64,000 nucleotides of DNA, taken from positions 10,100,501-10,164,500 of the forward strand of contig JAWHQI010000074.1 in the NCBI GenBank assembly GCA_033032865.1, written 5' to 3'. Numbering within the stretch: the first letter of the stretch is position 1; each line of letters starts with the position of its first letter. Below the pieces are notes generated by a model, which searched no databases, had not been told where the DNA came from, and was given only the letters and a program-made list of their open reading frames with translations. The position numbers and the translations under genes were made by a program. Of the stretch, positions 32,738-43,276 are shown one piece after another. The stretch comes from Dactylorhiza incarnata. Lineage: Eukaryota; Streptophyta; Magnoliopsida; Asparagales; Orchidaceae.

Positions 32738-33489
32738 GATTTATGTTTAAATGAACCATAGAAGAACCTTTATTTAGGTCACACTAAATGTTATATTTAC
32801 CTTATTGAAACAGACATGTTGTCCTCAAATTGTGAGGCCCTTAGAGGCCATAAAATGAAAAGTAAGATGAGATAACTTTTGTAGGCATTTGAATCTACTA
32901 TCTATAGGAAGTCAAATCACACTATTTGGTTCCCTACATCTCTCTGTAGAGCAGATTTGGTAAGACTGGTCCTAGAGAAGGACAAAGCTTAAATGGTGAA
33001 TAACTTTTAGATGGTAGAGAATATGAGGTTGAAAGTTGGGCCATGTGTGTATGCACCCTAGATCTACTATGTCCCCCAAAATCAGAATTTTGTGGGCACA
33101 TTTTTCTAAAGTTTTTGTAGAAAATTGATAAAACATGCATGGTGTATATTATGGGTCAATTAGACTCAAATAATGCCAAATCTCTTTTGGAGGGTTGGTG
33201 GTGTGAATAATAGTCTCTGGTTAAAATCATGGGTCATTTTGACCCTTGCATGTAAACAAATGTAGGTCAAAACATGAAACTTAGTGGGACCATCTTTAAG
33301 ATGTTCATTAAGGAGGTAAATTAACCATGTTTTGAGAATTGGGGAAAATCCCCTTGGTCAATTCTCATGAAATTTAAAACATGCACTTAGGACCATAGGA
33401 CAATACTCTATAGAGAAAATCACCAACCTTTGGGTTGATTTCCCTAGGAAACTGGATTTCATATGATTTGGTCACATAGACCCTAAGTG
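32738..33489 (+). repeat. Outer LTR-like repeat, right part
   Basis: It continues the repeat of 3952-6466. The stretch 33040-33230 is similar to about 6240-6430 (gtgtgtatgcacc, agatctactatgt and gcatggtgtatattatggg are shared). No gene. Confidence 0.45.
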
Positions 33490-34425
33490 AGTAATTATAG
33501 GGTCAAAGCTTACTGAAATGTCTTAGAAAGTTGTACTTAGACAATTTATGTCAGTATGAAGCTCTGAGAATTTTGTTAGAATTAATCATTGAGTAAATGA
33601 CACACTTCCTTCACAAAGTAGAAATTGAGCTTATAACTTGAGAAATTAATACCATGAATTATTGTTACTGGATTGTTATAAAATTTTGTATATAGACTTT
33701 TTATATCAGTAGGAAGCTCTAGGAATTTTGTTATAATTAATCATTGAGTAAATGACACACTTCGTTCACATAGTAGAATTTGAGCTTATAACTTGAGAAA
33801 TTAATACCATGAATTATTGTTGCTGGATTGTTATAAAATTTCGTGTATAGACTTTGTATATCAGTAGGAAGCTCTGGGAATTTTGTTAAGATTAATCATT
33901 GAGTAAATGACACACTTCCTTCACAATATAGAATTTGAGCCTATACCTTGAGAAATTAATACCATGAATTATTGTTGATGGATTATTATAAAATTTTGTA
34001 TAGAGACCATTTATATCAGTAGGAAGCTCTGGGAATTTTGCTAGAATTAATCATTGAGTAAATGACACACTTCCTTCACAAAGTAGAATTTGAGTTTATA
34101 ACTTGAGAGATTTCATACCTTGATTTATTGACACTAGAATACTCTAGGAACCTGGACATTAACTTGTGATAACATTATGAACCCCTGGTAATTTTCCTAG
34201 AATTTATGTTTATATATAATTGGTACTTCATTCACAATGTACAGTTAGGAGTTATAATTTAGAATATTCATAACCTGATTTATTGACACTGAAATACTCT
34301 AGGAATTTGGACATAAACTTGTGATAACACTATGAACCCCTGGTAAATTTCATGGAACTTATGATTACATATTTTTGGTACCTCATTCACAGTGTAGAGT
34401 TTGGAGTTATAACTTAGGTAATTCG
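33490..34425. repeat. 155-bp tandem array, six copies
   Basis: The landmark gctctg/gctcta recurs at 33561, 33716, 33871 and 34026, and the homologous 'acccctgg' point at about 34181 and 34336, giving an exact 155-bp step. The first four units are close to each other and the last two more diverged. The units carry attaatcattgagtaaatga and cttcattcacaa-like lines. It has the monomer length of a satellite but lies in an LTR-like repeat. Confidence 0.85.
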
Positions 34426-34500
34426 TCGAGAGTCTTAGGTACTTCGTTGAGAGGCTTAGGTGATTCGCCGAGAAGCTTAGGTAAATTCGTTGAGAGGTCC
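34412..34500. repeat. 21-22-bp tandem repeat, four copies
   Basis: The unit is like cttaggtaattcgtcgagag. It contains the TTCGTCGA motif seen in the copia LTRs. Confidence 0.75.
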
Positions 34501-34562
34501 TTCATGTCGTCGAGACTTAACCGATGAGACTTAATTCGTCGAGTGATCTCGACGAATCTGCT

Positions 34563-35323
34563 TGTTGGAACCAGTATTTGGCCCAATGAGGAGTTTGGAC
34601 CCCTGCAAAGGGGGGAAGCAAACACTTACTGATCCCACGGAGGAACCTGACCGAAGACTTAGAACGAAAGACATGACCCTTCACAACAGTGTGGAGGTCC
34701 CACCCACATCCAGAAGATCTTTTGAGCGCTTCCTCTCCTAAGCTGACAATAGCCGGGCACCTTGGAGAGTTGAGGGAGCTAACCAAAGAGACCTTGAGGA
34801 GAAGCAAAGATCTAGTCTGCTCTCCCAAGGTGCCCCAAAGAGTCTATTTATAGCCTTTCCGAACTGGTCTGCTAATAGCAGGATTCCACATTTTGGTTTT
34901 GCTATACGCACCCCATATTGGCCTGTTAACAACAAACTCCACTATTCTGGAGGGCTATTGGCAGCCCACCATGGGTGTCAGGGTAAATTCACCTGCAGCC
35001 CTTGCTGGGCGAGTGTCCCTTGAGGGCACCACTCGCTAGCCTCCTTGCGAGCTGGGCTCGCGAGGCTTCCTACTGCGAGTAGGGGTATGCCCCCATTTGC
35101 CTCGCCAGACCGACTGGTGAGATCTTACCTGACTCGCTTGGGCTAAATGCACCCCAGAGAGGTCTTAGAACAGACTCATGATGTCGTCGCTCGCTACTCG
35201 AGAGTGAGATCCCTGGTTCGCCTTGCCCAGCCCTAGCAGTGTACTCATTGCGAGTCCGCGAGCACTCCCCGAATTGTCTGTGATTGATTCCTCTGTGAGT
35301 AGGTGAACACTGGGTTGTACACA
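34563..35323 (-). repeat. Tat 3' LTR
   Basis: 761 bp, TGTTGGAACC...TTGTACACA. The minus strand has a TATA box (GGCTATAAATAGAC, about 34847-34860). The inner edge is followed by a purine-rich tract on the minus strand. The TSD cannot be checked because the other LTR is missing. Confidence 0.75.
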
Positions 35324-35341
35324 ATCCCCGCTCTTCGCGAG
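35324..35341 (-). other. Tat polypurine tract
   Basis: The minus strand reads CGCGAAGAGCGGGGAT immediately before the LTR start. Confidence 0.65.
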
Positions 35342-35434
35342 ATTATGTTAAGCTCGTGAAGAAACATCCAACCCTCCGTGTTCGCCGGATAAGGATGAGC
35401 TGGCATGAATATTTGGTGGGTCCCACCCCCAGCG

Positions 35435-35443
35435 CTATAAATA
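35435..35443 (+). promoter_or_regulatory. TATA box of the first antisense gene
   Basis: CTATAAATA lies on the plus strand in a GC-rich setting, followed about 40 nt later by a CT-rich leader (ctttctttcctttctttcc). It faces away from the gag-pol transcription direction. Confidence 0.55.
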
Positions 35444-35479
35444 CCAATGTCTCTGGGCGATGAGAGACCCTTTCTTTCC

Positions 35480-36840
35480 TTTCTTTCCTTTGCTACTCGC
35501 GATTGCATTTGCTGAAGATACCCCTCTCGGATGAAGCTCAAGCCCGCTTGGTAGCGTCCCGCGTGAGGGGGCGATTTGTCACTAAATGGCTCACCCCCTA
35601 AGGCGCCCAGCAGGCTCTGCCTCCCCCTGTTCTGAAGAGGGCGCAGGTGGTGAGGCGACGCTTTGGGACAACTGAGTCCTCCCTCTGGGACATGCTGCAT
35701 GATCCTGCACTCGCCGGACAGATACTCAAATTTGCATGACTCTTTTTTCCCCTATTTCTGTGCTAACCTTTTAATCTTCAGAGCGCGTCTATGGAGGGAG
35801 TCCTTGCGAGTGGGACTCCAGATGATACTCGCCACCCCTCTCCTGGAGGAAATGATTATGTGCCTGCCGACATGGATGTCATCGACCTCTGCCCCTCGCC
35901 ACGGCATGGTAAGACTCTGATATTATCTCCTTCATGAATTCCCCAACTGACCTTTTGTGCTTTTGACAGAGAACCTCCTCGCGAATCCTGGGAGGGATGC
36001 CACCCCACCGGGTTCATCGCCCCTCCGGAGGTCTCCGCCCCCTCCAGGATCGCAGCCTCCACCGGGCTCGCAGGCCCCACCGGACGGGACAATCCTCATC
36101 CCCGGGTTCACCCTTTTGGGCCATCGGAGCCCCGGTAACTCGCCTCCCGCCGACATCAGGGTCGCGAGCAACCACCCCTGCATTTCTAGCCTGGGGAAAT
36201 CCATCACGCTGAAGTACTCTGAGGCCTTCCAGGGGCAACCGAGCTGCTCCCGCCAACGACCTGGGAAAGCGCCCGCGACCCCGTAAGGTCGGTTGGTTAC
36301 ATCCAATAGATTGTTTCTCTCTCTGTTTGCTGATTCTCTTCTCGCAGGTGTCTAGGAGTCCTCCGCCGAGCTGGAGTTTGGAGAGGAGGATATGTCGCCC
36401 CTACCTTCGCCGGAAAAAATTGCTGACTTCCTCGGCGATCCCCGGGATCCTGAGGCAATGAAGCGGCGAGTCGCGGACGTGCTCCAGAAGCAAGGGTATA
36501 TGCTGCAAGAGCTGCGCGACCAAGCGCACAAGGATAAAGCGGCTTGCGAGGCGCGCTTTGTCGCGATCGAGGCTGAACAAGCCGGAGTTCTCGCCGAGCT
36601 ACATACTGACGCCCGCCACGATGACACCTCTCCCGTGGTGCACCCCTCATGGGCGGAGGACCAAGTCCGTCTACTACAGCGCGAGCTCCGTTCAGTACGT
36701 GTGTATCACTATCTGAACATGCCATCGAGCTCAGGGGTTCGAGGACGAGGTCGATGGAGGTGGATCCGCTATTGATCTCCCTCGCACTCGCCTGGCGAAC
36801 TCGCCAAATAACTTGCTCACTATTACTTTTATTTTCGGTG
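35480..36840 (+). pseudogene. Tat antisense gene 1, intron-containing, coiled-coil product
   Basis: GC-rich exon-like blocks are separated by short T-rich introns with consensus borders: acceptors near 35969 (ttttgacag) and 36347 (ttctcgcag), donors near 35908 and 36695. The clearest exon (about 36348-36695) encodes KIADFLGDPRDPEAMKRRVA, then an Ala/Glu/Lys-rich helix likely to form a coiled coil. A Pro-rich block at 35975-36280 precedes it. Stops break any full frame. It runs opposite to gag-pol, as known for extra antisense ORFs of Tat elements. The function is unknown. Confidence 0.5.
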
Positions 36841-37109
36841 ACAACTTGCAAATTGTGATATTAATTCGATGCCCCCGAATAATCGAAGGATTTTTCTTTC
36901 ATCGTTACTTGCTTTACACTATTACTTCTAATTGTATTCGCTAATCCCTTTTATTCAACGCCCTCTTGCGGCTTTCCTGGGACTCGCTTCACCTGACAGC
37001 GACCCGTCCCTACTGCATCGCTGCGAGTTCTCTGGGAGCGGGCGGGTTTAAGTATCGAGGCGTGTCACGGTGGGATTCGGCTATCCGCACCCCTGACGCC
37101 TCGATTCCT

Positions 37110-37133
37110 CCCCCCCCCCCCCCCCCCCCCCCC
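37110..37133. repeat. Poly-C run of 24
   Basis: A homopolymer just upstream of the second antisense TATA box. The length is exactly that of the runs at 5294 and 16287. Confidence 0.8.
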
Positions 37134-37144
37134 GCCATAATTTT

Positions 37145-37153
37145 CTTATAAAT
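37145..37153 (+). promoter_or_regulatory. TATA box of the second antisense gene
   Basis: CTTATAAATAGG lies on the plus strand, about 110 nt upstream of ATG 37263 of the PF04195-like gene. Confidence 0.55.
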
Positions 37154-37262
37154 AGGCCTGTCATCAATAGTCAACCACCGTATTTAACTCTCTTAACCTC
37201 CGCTGTCTTTATTCTCCCGGACTCGCCTTTTTGCTCTCGCATTCGCTTCTTTTTCAACTGCC

Positions 37263-38790
37263 ATGGGTGGCGACGGTGATGCGGAAGGTCGGGCTAGATG
37301 CGCATTCACCTTCCGCGGCCACTCCTTCTTTGCCTGCTAGCTTACAGAGAGCGAGTTCCATTCTATCGTGACGAACTACATCTCGCCAGCATTTTCTGCT
37401 CGTCTCCCTGCGAAGACTGTGGCCATCAACGACCACCATACGGACAGGCTCGCCATCTCGGTGGCCCACTTAGAAGTGGGCCTGCAGCTTCCTCTCTGGC
37501 CGGAGATCAGGCAGGTACTCGCTTGTTCCTTTCTCGCATTCGCTTAAGATTTCTTTCTAATCGCTTTTTTGAATCCTTCAGCTACTGAAATACTACAGAG
37601 TCGTTCCGGGCCAGATGACCCCAAACTCTGTCGCGGTCATGGTGGGGTTCACGTGCTACCTGCGCGAGGAGCGCATTGAGTTCAGCTTGCTGGTCTCCCG
37701 CAAGTTGTTCTCCTTCTGCGCAAATAGGATGGAACGACCTTCTTCGCGTGCCAGAAGGCCAAAGTTCACGAGACGGTGATCAAAAACCACTACTGGACAC
37801 AGAAGTTTGTGTTCATCAAGGGGCCCTTCGGCAACGTCCCCTTCTCGCTCGTCCAGCGGGACAAGCCCACCTACCCCCCCCCCCCCCAAACTCGGTGGAC
37901 ATGAGGCCGATCTCTTCAAGTACATGTCAACCACCTTCGAGGCTAGATACCTCCGAAGGAATGTGGACTCGCTACTCCTCATGTCGCCCGGAGTAGGTTT
38001 GAATCGCGATCTCTTTTTGTCTCACTTTAACACCTTATCCATCTTTCTTAACCTGTCTTTTACCATTCACAGGGGAGCGAGATCTTCTGCTCCACCACCC
38101 CTATGCAACAGCTGCGCCTATCACCCCGGGCCTATGGCTCACTTCCGCCATCGCCGACGCCTACTGCGAGTCCCGCGGCACTTCCTCTGCCTCCAAGAAG
38201 CGACCCGCATCCGCGAGGAGAAGGTCGTCCCTCAATCCCCCGCCGCCAAAGAAGGAATGCCCCTCGACCCTCGCCAAGGGGAAGGGGCTTATTGAAATCT
38301 CGACCGGGTACGAACCCCAGTGGGCTCTCTCGCCGACCAGGGAGTCGGGCAGACCTCCGGGGTGACAGCCCGTGTGCCGACCGCACCCGCACCGGCGGGC
38401 CACCACAATTTATGCCTTGGCACCAAGCATCAGGACGTGGCTAGCGAGCCCGTATTGAAGTGGGACTCAGATGCCAACCGGGGCTCGATCTCCACCCTTA
38501 CTCCCTCCTGGGTGGAGCGGGAGGTCATTGGAGGAGAGGCCTTTGCCCTGTCCTTCGGCCTCTATGGGCGGGAGGACGCTATGGAATTCCACACCCTCAC
38601 CTCCCGAGCGCTCGCATACGAGTGTGCGTGAGCTCAGCTTCATGGGATGGAGCTCGCCCACATGTCCGGTCGTCGCTGCCTCACGACGTAGAGAAACTTC
38701 AAGGAGCTGAAGCGCGAGTTGCAGAAGGCGAAGAAGGAGCTCGTCGACCTGAAGGAGAAATAGGTGGTCTCCGACGGACTTCTTGAGAGC
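37263..38790 (+). pseudogene. Tat antisense gene 2, 'putative gypsy type transposon' (PF04195-like) domain
   Basis: Exon 1 (37263-37514) starts MGGDGDAEGRARCAFTFRG and ends in EVGLQLPLWPEIRQ; it has a TAG stop near 37338. An intron (37515-37581, gt...ag) leads in phase to exon 2 with LLKYYRVVPGQMTPNSVAVM, then later KNHYWTQKFVFIKGPFGNVP and RRNVDSLLLMSPG. A second intron (about 37997-38072) joins to ERDLLLHHPYATAAPITPGL. The pattern L-x-L-P-L-x-P, then a 'PGQ-x-TPNS' block and 'FV-x-IKGP', is that of the Pfam family named putative gypsy type transposon (PF04195). A shift near 37700 and a poly-C run (37874-37887) break it. Stops at about 38365, 38630, 38689 and 38761 follow. Function unknown. 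Confidence 0.65.
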
Positions 38791-38873
38791 CTCAAGGGTG
38801 GGATGATAAGTCTACCGAGAACTTGCTTGTTACCTTCCGCCATGTTCCTTTTCAACCCACTCGCCTTTCGCAG

Positions 38874-39230
38874 GACCCCGAGACCACCGACCAGCTCCTC
38901 GCTCGCAAGACGGAGCTGGAGAAGGAGGTTGCTATGCTAAAATCCCACAACCAGGAGCTCATCCGGGCCGCCCTCCCACCTACGCCTCGCTCTCCCCAAA
39001 CTTTGAGGAACCTGAAGCGCGTGGAGGAGGAGTCGCTGCGGGATACCATGATCCTGGTGGCGAGGCACATCTTCGACACCCTGAAGGGGGCCGGACTTCT
39101 CTCAGCCGACGCGGAGGAGCTTACAGTCGAGGAGGTCGTCCTGGAACTATTTGAACCAATCCCGCCCGACGCAGATGGCGAGTGCAAGAAGACAGGGGAT
39201 GAATCATTTGATGTAAATTTTTCTTTCTGA
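38874..39230 (+). pseudogene. Tat antisense gene 2, last exon (coiled coil)
   Basis: It follows an intron-like segment (gt near 38800, acceptor cctttcgcag ending 38873). The frame is open for 119 codons: a heptad-rich helix (TTDQLLARKTELEKEVAMLK), a Pro-rich hinge and a second helix (RDTMILVARHIFDTLKGAGL) with an acidic end, stop at 39228-39230. The part before the intron (about 38690-38760) has the same helical character. This gives the antisense protein a C-terminal coiled coil after the PF04195-like domain. Confidence 0.55.
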
Positions 39231-39990
39231 ATTTTCTTTTTGTAAGACGAGAATCGCCATCCCTGATGTAAATTATTTTTTTATAATGAAATGTAAAAAA
39301 ATTTTCCAAGTCTTTCTTCTATTTTTGCTTTTCTCGCTACCATTAACTTATGTGCTTGCACCTCGCCGACTCACACCACGCGCGCACCTGCGCTTCGCTC
39401 AAGCACTCGCTGATTCGCGCGTGCGTACTCGCATATATATATTCACGTTCTCGTTCTGGCACGCACCCCACACGCACATGTGTATTTCTCGATCACTCGC
39501 TGACTTTCACATGCGCATACTCATAAATGTACGCATTCGCGTTCTGGCACGTACCACACGCACGCCTACAAATCGATCGAACACCTGCGTATTCGCCCCT
39601 CCTCATGGGAAAACCGAATCTTTCCTTGGCATTCGTTTCAATAGGGTTCTCTCCCGCGAGCTTTTTGTCGAGGCGAATACCCATTCTGGTAGGCTCATTA
39701 CTTGCTTTCACGTTTGCATGCTTTCACTTACTTTTTCTAATAGATATATACTTGTTAGTTGTCTGTACCTACTCGCACACCACCACTCATACTCTCACAA
39801 GTGGGGTATTCATATTAACTGCTGGCTTATACTTTCCCACCACCACTCGCACTCTCGCAAGTGGTGTGTGTTTGCCAATCTCTTAGGACTTAGGTGGCCA
39901 TGATAATTCTACCGAGAGCGCAACCTTGCCGAGAGCACGACTCACCCCGAGTGACCCTTACACTCTCCTTTAGATGAGGAGCTTCCCTGA
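39231..39990 (+). other. Non-coding part of the Tat element downstream of the antisense gene
   Basis: A likely 3' UTR (aatgaaatg near 39283), then duplicated phrases: a roughly 90-bp pair near 39405 and 39493 (cactcgctgattcgcgcg / cactcgctgactttcaca) and a roughly 62-bp pair near 39780 and 39840 (ccaccactc-ctctc-caagtg). No supported gene. Confidence 0.5.
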
Positions 39991-40007
39991 GGGTACTTAC
40001 TGAGCGC

Positions 40008-40255
40008 AAACCTCCTTTGCCGAGACCACTCCCATTACTGCCGAACGAGTGCCTTTCGGGGCGAGTGCCTCCTCTGCTGGGGCCACTCGCATTATTGTCG
40101 AACGAGTGCCTCCTCTGCTAGGGCCACTCACATTACTGCTGAACGAGTGCCTTTCTGGGCGAGTGCCTCCTCTGCTGGGGCCACTCGCATTACTTCCAAA
40201 CAAGTGCCTTTCCGGGTGAGTGCCTCATCTGCTGGGTCCACTCGCGTACTTGACC
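40008..40255. repeat. About 58-bp tandem array, four to five copies
   Basis: The unit contains cgagtgcctcctctgctggg and gccactcgcattact. One copy is shortened by about 16 bp. It lies between the antisense gene and the 91-bp array. Confidence 0.75.
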
Positions 40256-40387
40256 CTTGAGATTTTCCCTTCTCATATTTTCCTTGTCTTCCTGCTACCG
40301 GGTGAGTCTGCTGTCCTGTCAGCTGGGTGAGAGCTTGACCATGTCGTCTTCGTGAGAGCTTGTTACCTTGGGCCCAGTACCACCTTT

Positions 40388-41395
40388 ACCTTAGCCAGCC
40401 TCTCCAGAGATCAACCTGACCCACCGTCTAATGAGAGCCCGACAGGAGAATCGATCTGGTGCACTCCAGCTCAAACTTTCCTTAGCCAACCTCTCCAGAG
40501 ATCAACTTGATCCCCGTTTAATGAGAGCCCGTCAGCGGAATCGATCTGGGGCATTCCAGCTCACACTTTCCTTAGCCAGACTCTCTAGAGATCAACCTAA
40601 CCCACCGTCTAATGAAAGCCTGACAGCGGAATTTATCTGGGGCACTCCAGCTCCATCTTTCCTTAGCCAGCCTCTCCAGAGATAAACCTGACCCACCGTC
40701 TAATGGGAGCTCGACATCGGAATTGATCTGGGGCACTCCAGCTCCATCTTTCCTTAGTCATCCTCTCTAGAGATCAGCCTGACCCACCGTCTAATGAGAG
40801 TCCGGCAGCGGAATTGATCTGGGGCACTCTAGCTCCAGCTTTCTTTAGCCAGCCTCTCCAGAGATCAACCTGACCCATCATCTAATGAGATTCCAGCAGC
40901 GGAATCGATCTGGGGCACTCAAGGTCCAGCTTTCCATAGCCAGCCTCTCCAGAGATCAACCTGACCCACCGTCAAATGACAGCCCGGCAGCGGAATCGAT
41001 CTGGGGCACTCCAGCTCCAGCTTTCCTTAGGCAGCCTCTCTAGTGATCAACTTGACCCTCCGTCTAATGAGAGCCCGGTAGCAGAATCGATCTGGGGCAC
41101 TCCAGATCAAACTTTCCTTAGCCAGCCTCTCTAGAGATCAACCTGACCCATCGTCTAATGAGATCCCGGCAGCAGAATTGATCTAGGGCATTCCAGCTCA
41201 CACTTTCCTTAGCCAGCCTCTCTAGAGATCAACCTGACCCACCGTCTAATGAGAGCCCGGCAGCGGAATCGATCTGGGGCATTCCAGCTCACACTTTCCT
41301 TAGCCAGCCTGTCCAGAGATCAACATGACCCACCGTCTAATGAGAGCCTGGCAGTTGAATCGATCTGGGGCATTCCAGCTCAAACACACAAGGGA
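40388..41395. repeat. 91-bp tandem array, about eleven copies
   Basis: 'tctccagaga' or 'tctctagaga' starts recur at 40401, 40492, 40582, 40673 and so on to about 41311, a step of 90-91 bp. The units carry gatcaacctgacccaccgtc and tcgatctggggca lines and differ by a few percent to about 15%. The array lies just 3' of integrase in the Tat element. Confidence 0.92.
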
Positions 41396-41439
41396 ACATG
41401 GTTAGAGTTTGTATTGAAATCAGCACATAATGAATCAAT

Positions 41440-42321
41440 CATATAATAAACAACATAAAGAGTTTAAGGATAGAAACATTTTAGATCATCCCCGCTCCAA
41501 GCTTGGCCGAGGGGTACCCCTTCCACATCCTGGAGGTGATACCCTCTCGACTTGAGCACTTCAACTACAATGTAAGGCCCCTCCCAGTTGGGGTCGAGCT
41601 TTCCCACCGCAGCCCCTCTCCCAGCTGCATCGACCAATTTCAGAACTAAATCCCCCGTATCGAACTGCTTTACTCAGATGTGCTTGTCGAAGTACCGAGC
41701 CATCCGCCGCTTGACCTCCTATTGTCGGATTGTGGCTAGGTCATGGAGCTCTTCTACCAAATCCAAAGATAGCCTCTGTTCTCCCTCGTTCTCCAGTCTC
41801 CATTATTCATCTCCTTCCCATGTGGTCACCACCGTGGGTGACTTTACCTCGAACTCTATAGGAAGTACGACCTCGGACCCATGAGAGAGCTTGAATGGGG
41901 TCTCACCGGTGGCCGTGTTTGGGGTGGTCCTCAAGGCCCAGAGGACCGAGGGTAGTTGTTCTACCCAGTTGCCTCTTAAGTTCTCGACATTCTTTTTCAG
42001 CAAATTCACTATTATTTTGTTCGCTGCCTCCACTTGCCCATTGCTCCTTGGGTGGTGAACCAACGCGAACCGAAGATCTATGCCCAGCTGGGTGCAAAAG
42101 ATGACGAACTCCTTGCTGGTAAACTGCGGTCTATTGTCTGTGACGATGGCTAGTGGGATCCCATGTCGACAGATTATCTCTCCCCATATTAAGTTTCGGA
42201 CTACCTGTGAAGTTACCTTAGCTAGTGCCTTTACCTCTAGCCACTTAGAGAAGTAATCGATCATCACTAGTAGAAACTTTCTCTGGCTGCTTGCCTGGGG
42301 GAAGGGACCTAACAAGTCCAA
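41440..42321 (-). pseudogene. pol: Tat integrase core and C-terminus
   Basis: 42321-41803 encodes MDLLGPFPQASSQRKFLLVM, then IDYFSKW (first Asp), VTDNRPQF (second Asp) and SNGQVEAAN (Glu), so the DDE triad is present. The frame is broken near 41800. In another frame the C-terminal module follows (GKLDPNWEGPYIVVEVLKSR, near 41580-41520), and the protein peters out near 41440. It would insert the cDNA in a functional element. Confidence 0.88.
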
Positions 42322-42402
42322 TCCCCTTATTATGAAAGGCCGCGGAGTTGTGATGGTCTGGAGCCTTTAGGCTGGAAGGAGCTAGAGGGGAGCATAGAGC
42401 TG

Positions 42403-42849
42403 TCACTTAGAGCATTTCTTGGCGAACTCTGCTGCATCTTTGTTGAGGGTGGGCCAGAAGTAGCCTTGCCTCAACACCCTTCCTTCCAAGGTCCTGTTCC
42501 CCGAGTGGCTTCCACACTCCCCCAAATGGATTTCCTCCAGGACCCTCGGGATCTCCTCTTCTGACACACAATGAGTTAGGAGCCCCGAGAGGGTCTTCCT
42601 GTATAGTGCACCTACATGTAGGGAGTAATATGCTGATTTGTACCTGAGTCGTCGCTTGTCCACATCCCCTTTGGGGAATTTCCCTGATGTCAGGAAGGTG
42701 ATGATGGGATCCATCCATGATGCTTGCTGATCTATCTCCATCAGTTCCTCTTCCTTGATAGATGGTCGAAAGAGTTCCGACACCGTCCCCCCTGCCCGGG
42801 GACCGAACTTGGCCAGGAGGTTAGCCGGGATGCTTTCCTCCCTTGGCAC
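42403..42849 (-). pseudogene. pol: Tat pol: linker and integrase H2C2 zinc finger
   Basis: 148 codons. The end has the integrase N-terminal finger: HLGECGSHSGNRTLEGRVLR, then QGYFWPTLNKDAAEFAKKC. The second Cys of the CxxC pair is a TGA stop, so the finger is cut at its last ligand. It lies between the second RNase H and the integrase core. Confidence 0.85.
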
Positions 42850-42936
42850 GTGATGGATCGAGAAGGTGTGGAACTGTCCGATGATTCCCTTGACCTTCTC
42901 CAGATAGAGATGGAGGGTTGGCTCCTTTGCCTCAAA

Positions 42937-43161
42937 CTACCCCCTGATCTGACACGCCACCACCATGGAGTGCGCCGAGACCTCCACGTCTTGTACACCC
43001 AACTCCAGGGCTAGTCGTAGGCCTACTATCATTGCCCCATACTCAGCCTTATTGTTGGTGATCGGGAAGTGAATGTCGATGGCTTGCTCGATCCTTGTCC
43101 CTTGGGGGCTTACGAGGATGACTCCCCCCCCCCCCCAAGGAATGCTTCCCTGAAGCTCCAT
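42937..43161 (-). pseudogene. pol: Tat second RNase H (archaeal type)
   Basis: The peptide GGVILVSPQGTRIEQAIDIH continues to ITNNKAEYGAMIVGLRLALE and VEVSAHSMVVACQI. Tat elements have this additional RNase H between RNase H and integrase. The Glu in AEY is kept, but the position usually occupied by Asp in 'SDSQLVV' is not Asp here (SAHSMVV). The N-terminal DGS motif region is disturbed by a poly-C run (43124-43136). Confidence 0.8.
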
Positions 43162-43276
43162 CGACTAACATCTTTCAGGACATTGATAGAGGTGGCTCAG
43201 CTTCTTCTACCACGGACACGTAGTCAGCTAGGAAATCCGCCACCGCTTGCGCCTTTATCGAGAGCCTGGGCTCAAA

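Noticed and set aside
35932..38406. Many long minus-strand frames opposite the Tat antisense genes
   Set aside because: Shadows in GC-rich DNA; the plus-strand frames carry the family-like motifs and splice borders.
40388..41395. Regular direct repeats considered as a CRISPR array
   Set aside because: Units are contiguous 91-bp copies with no unique spacers, in a plant retrotransposon.
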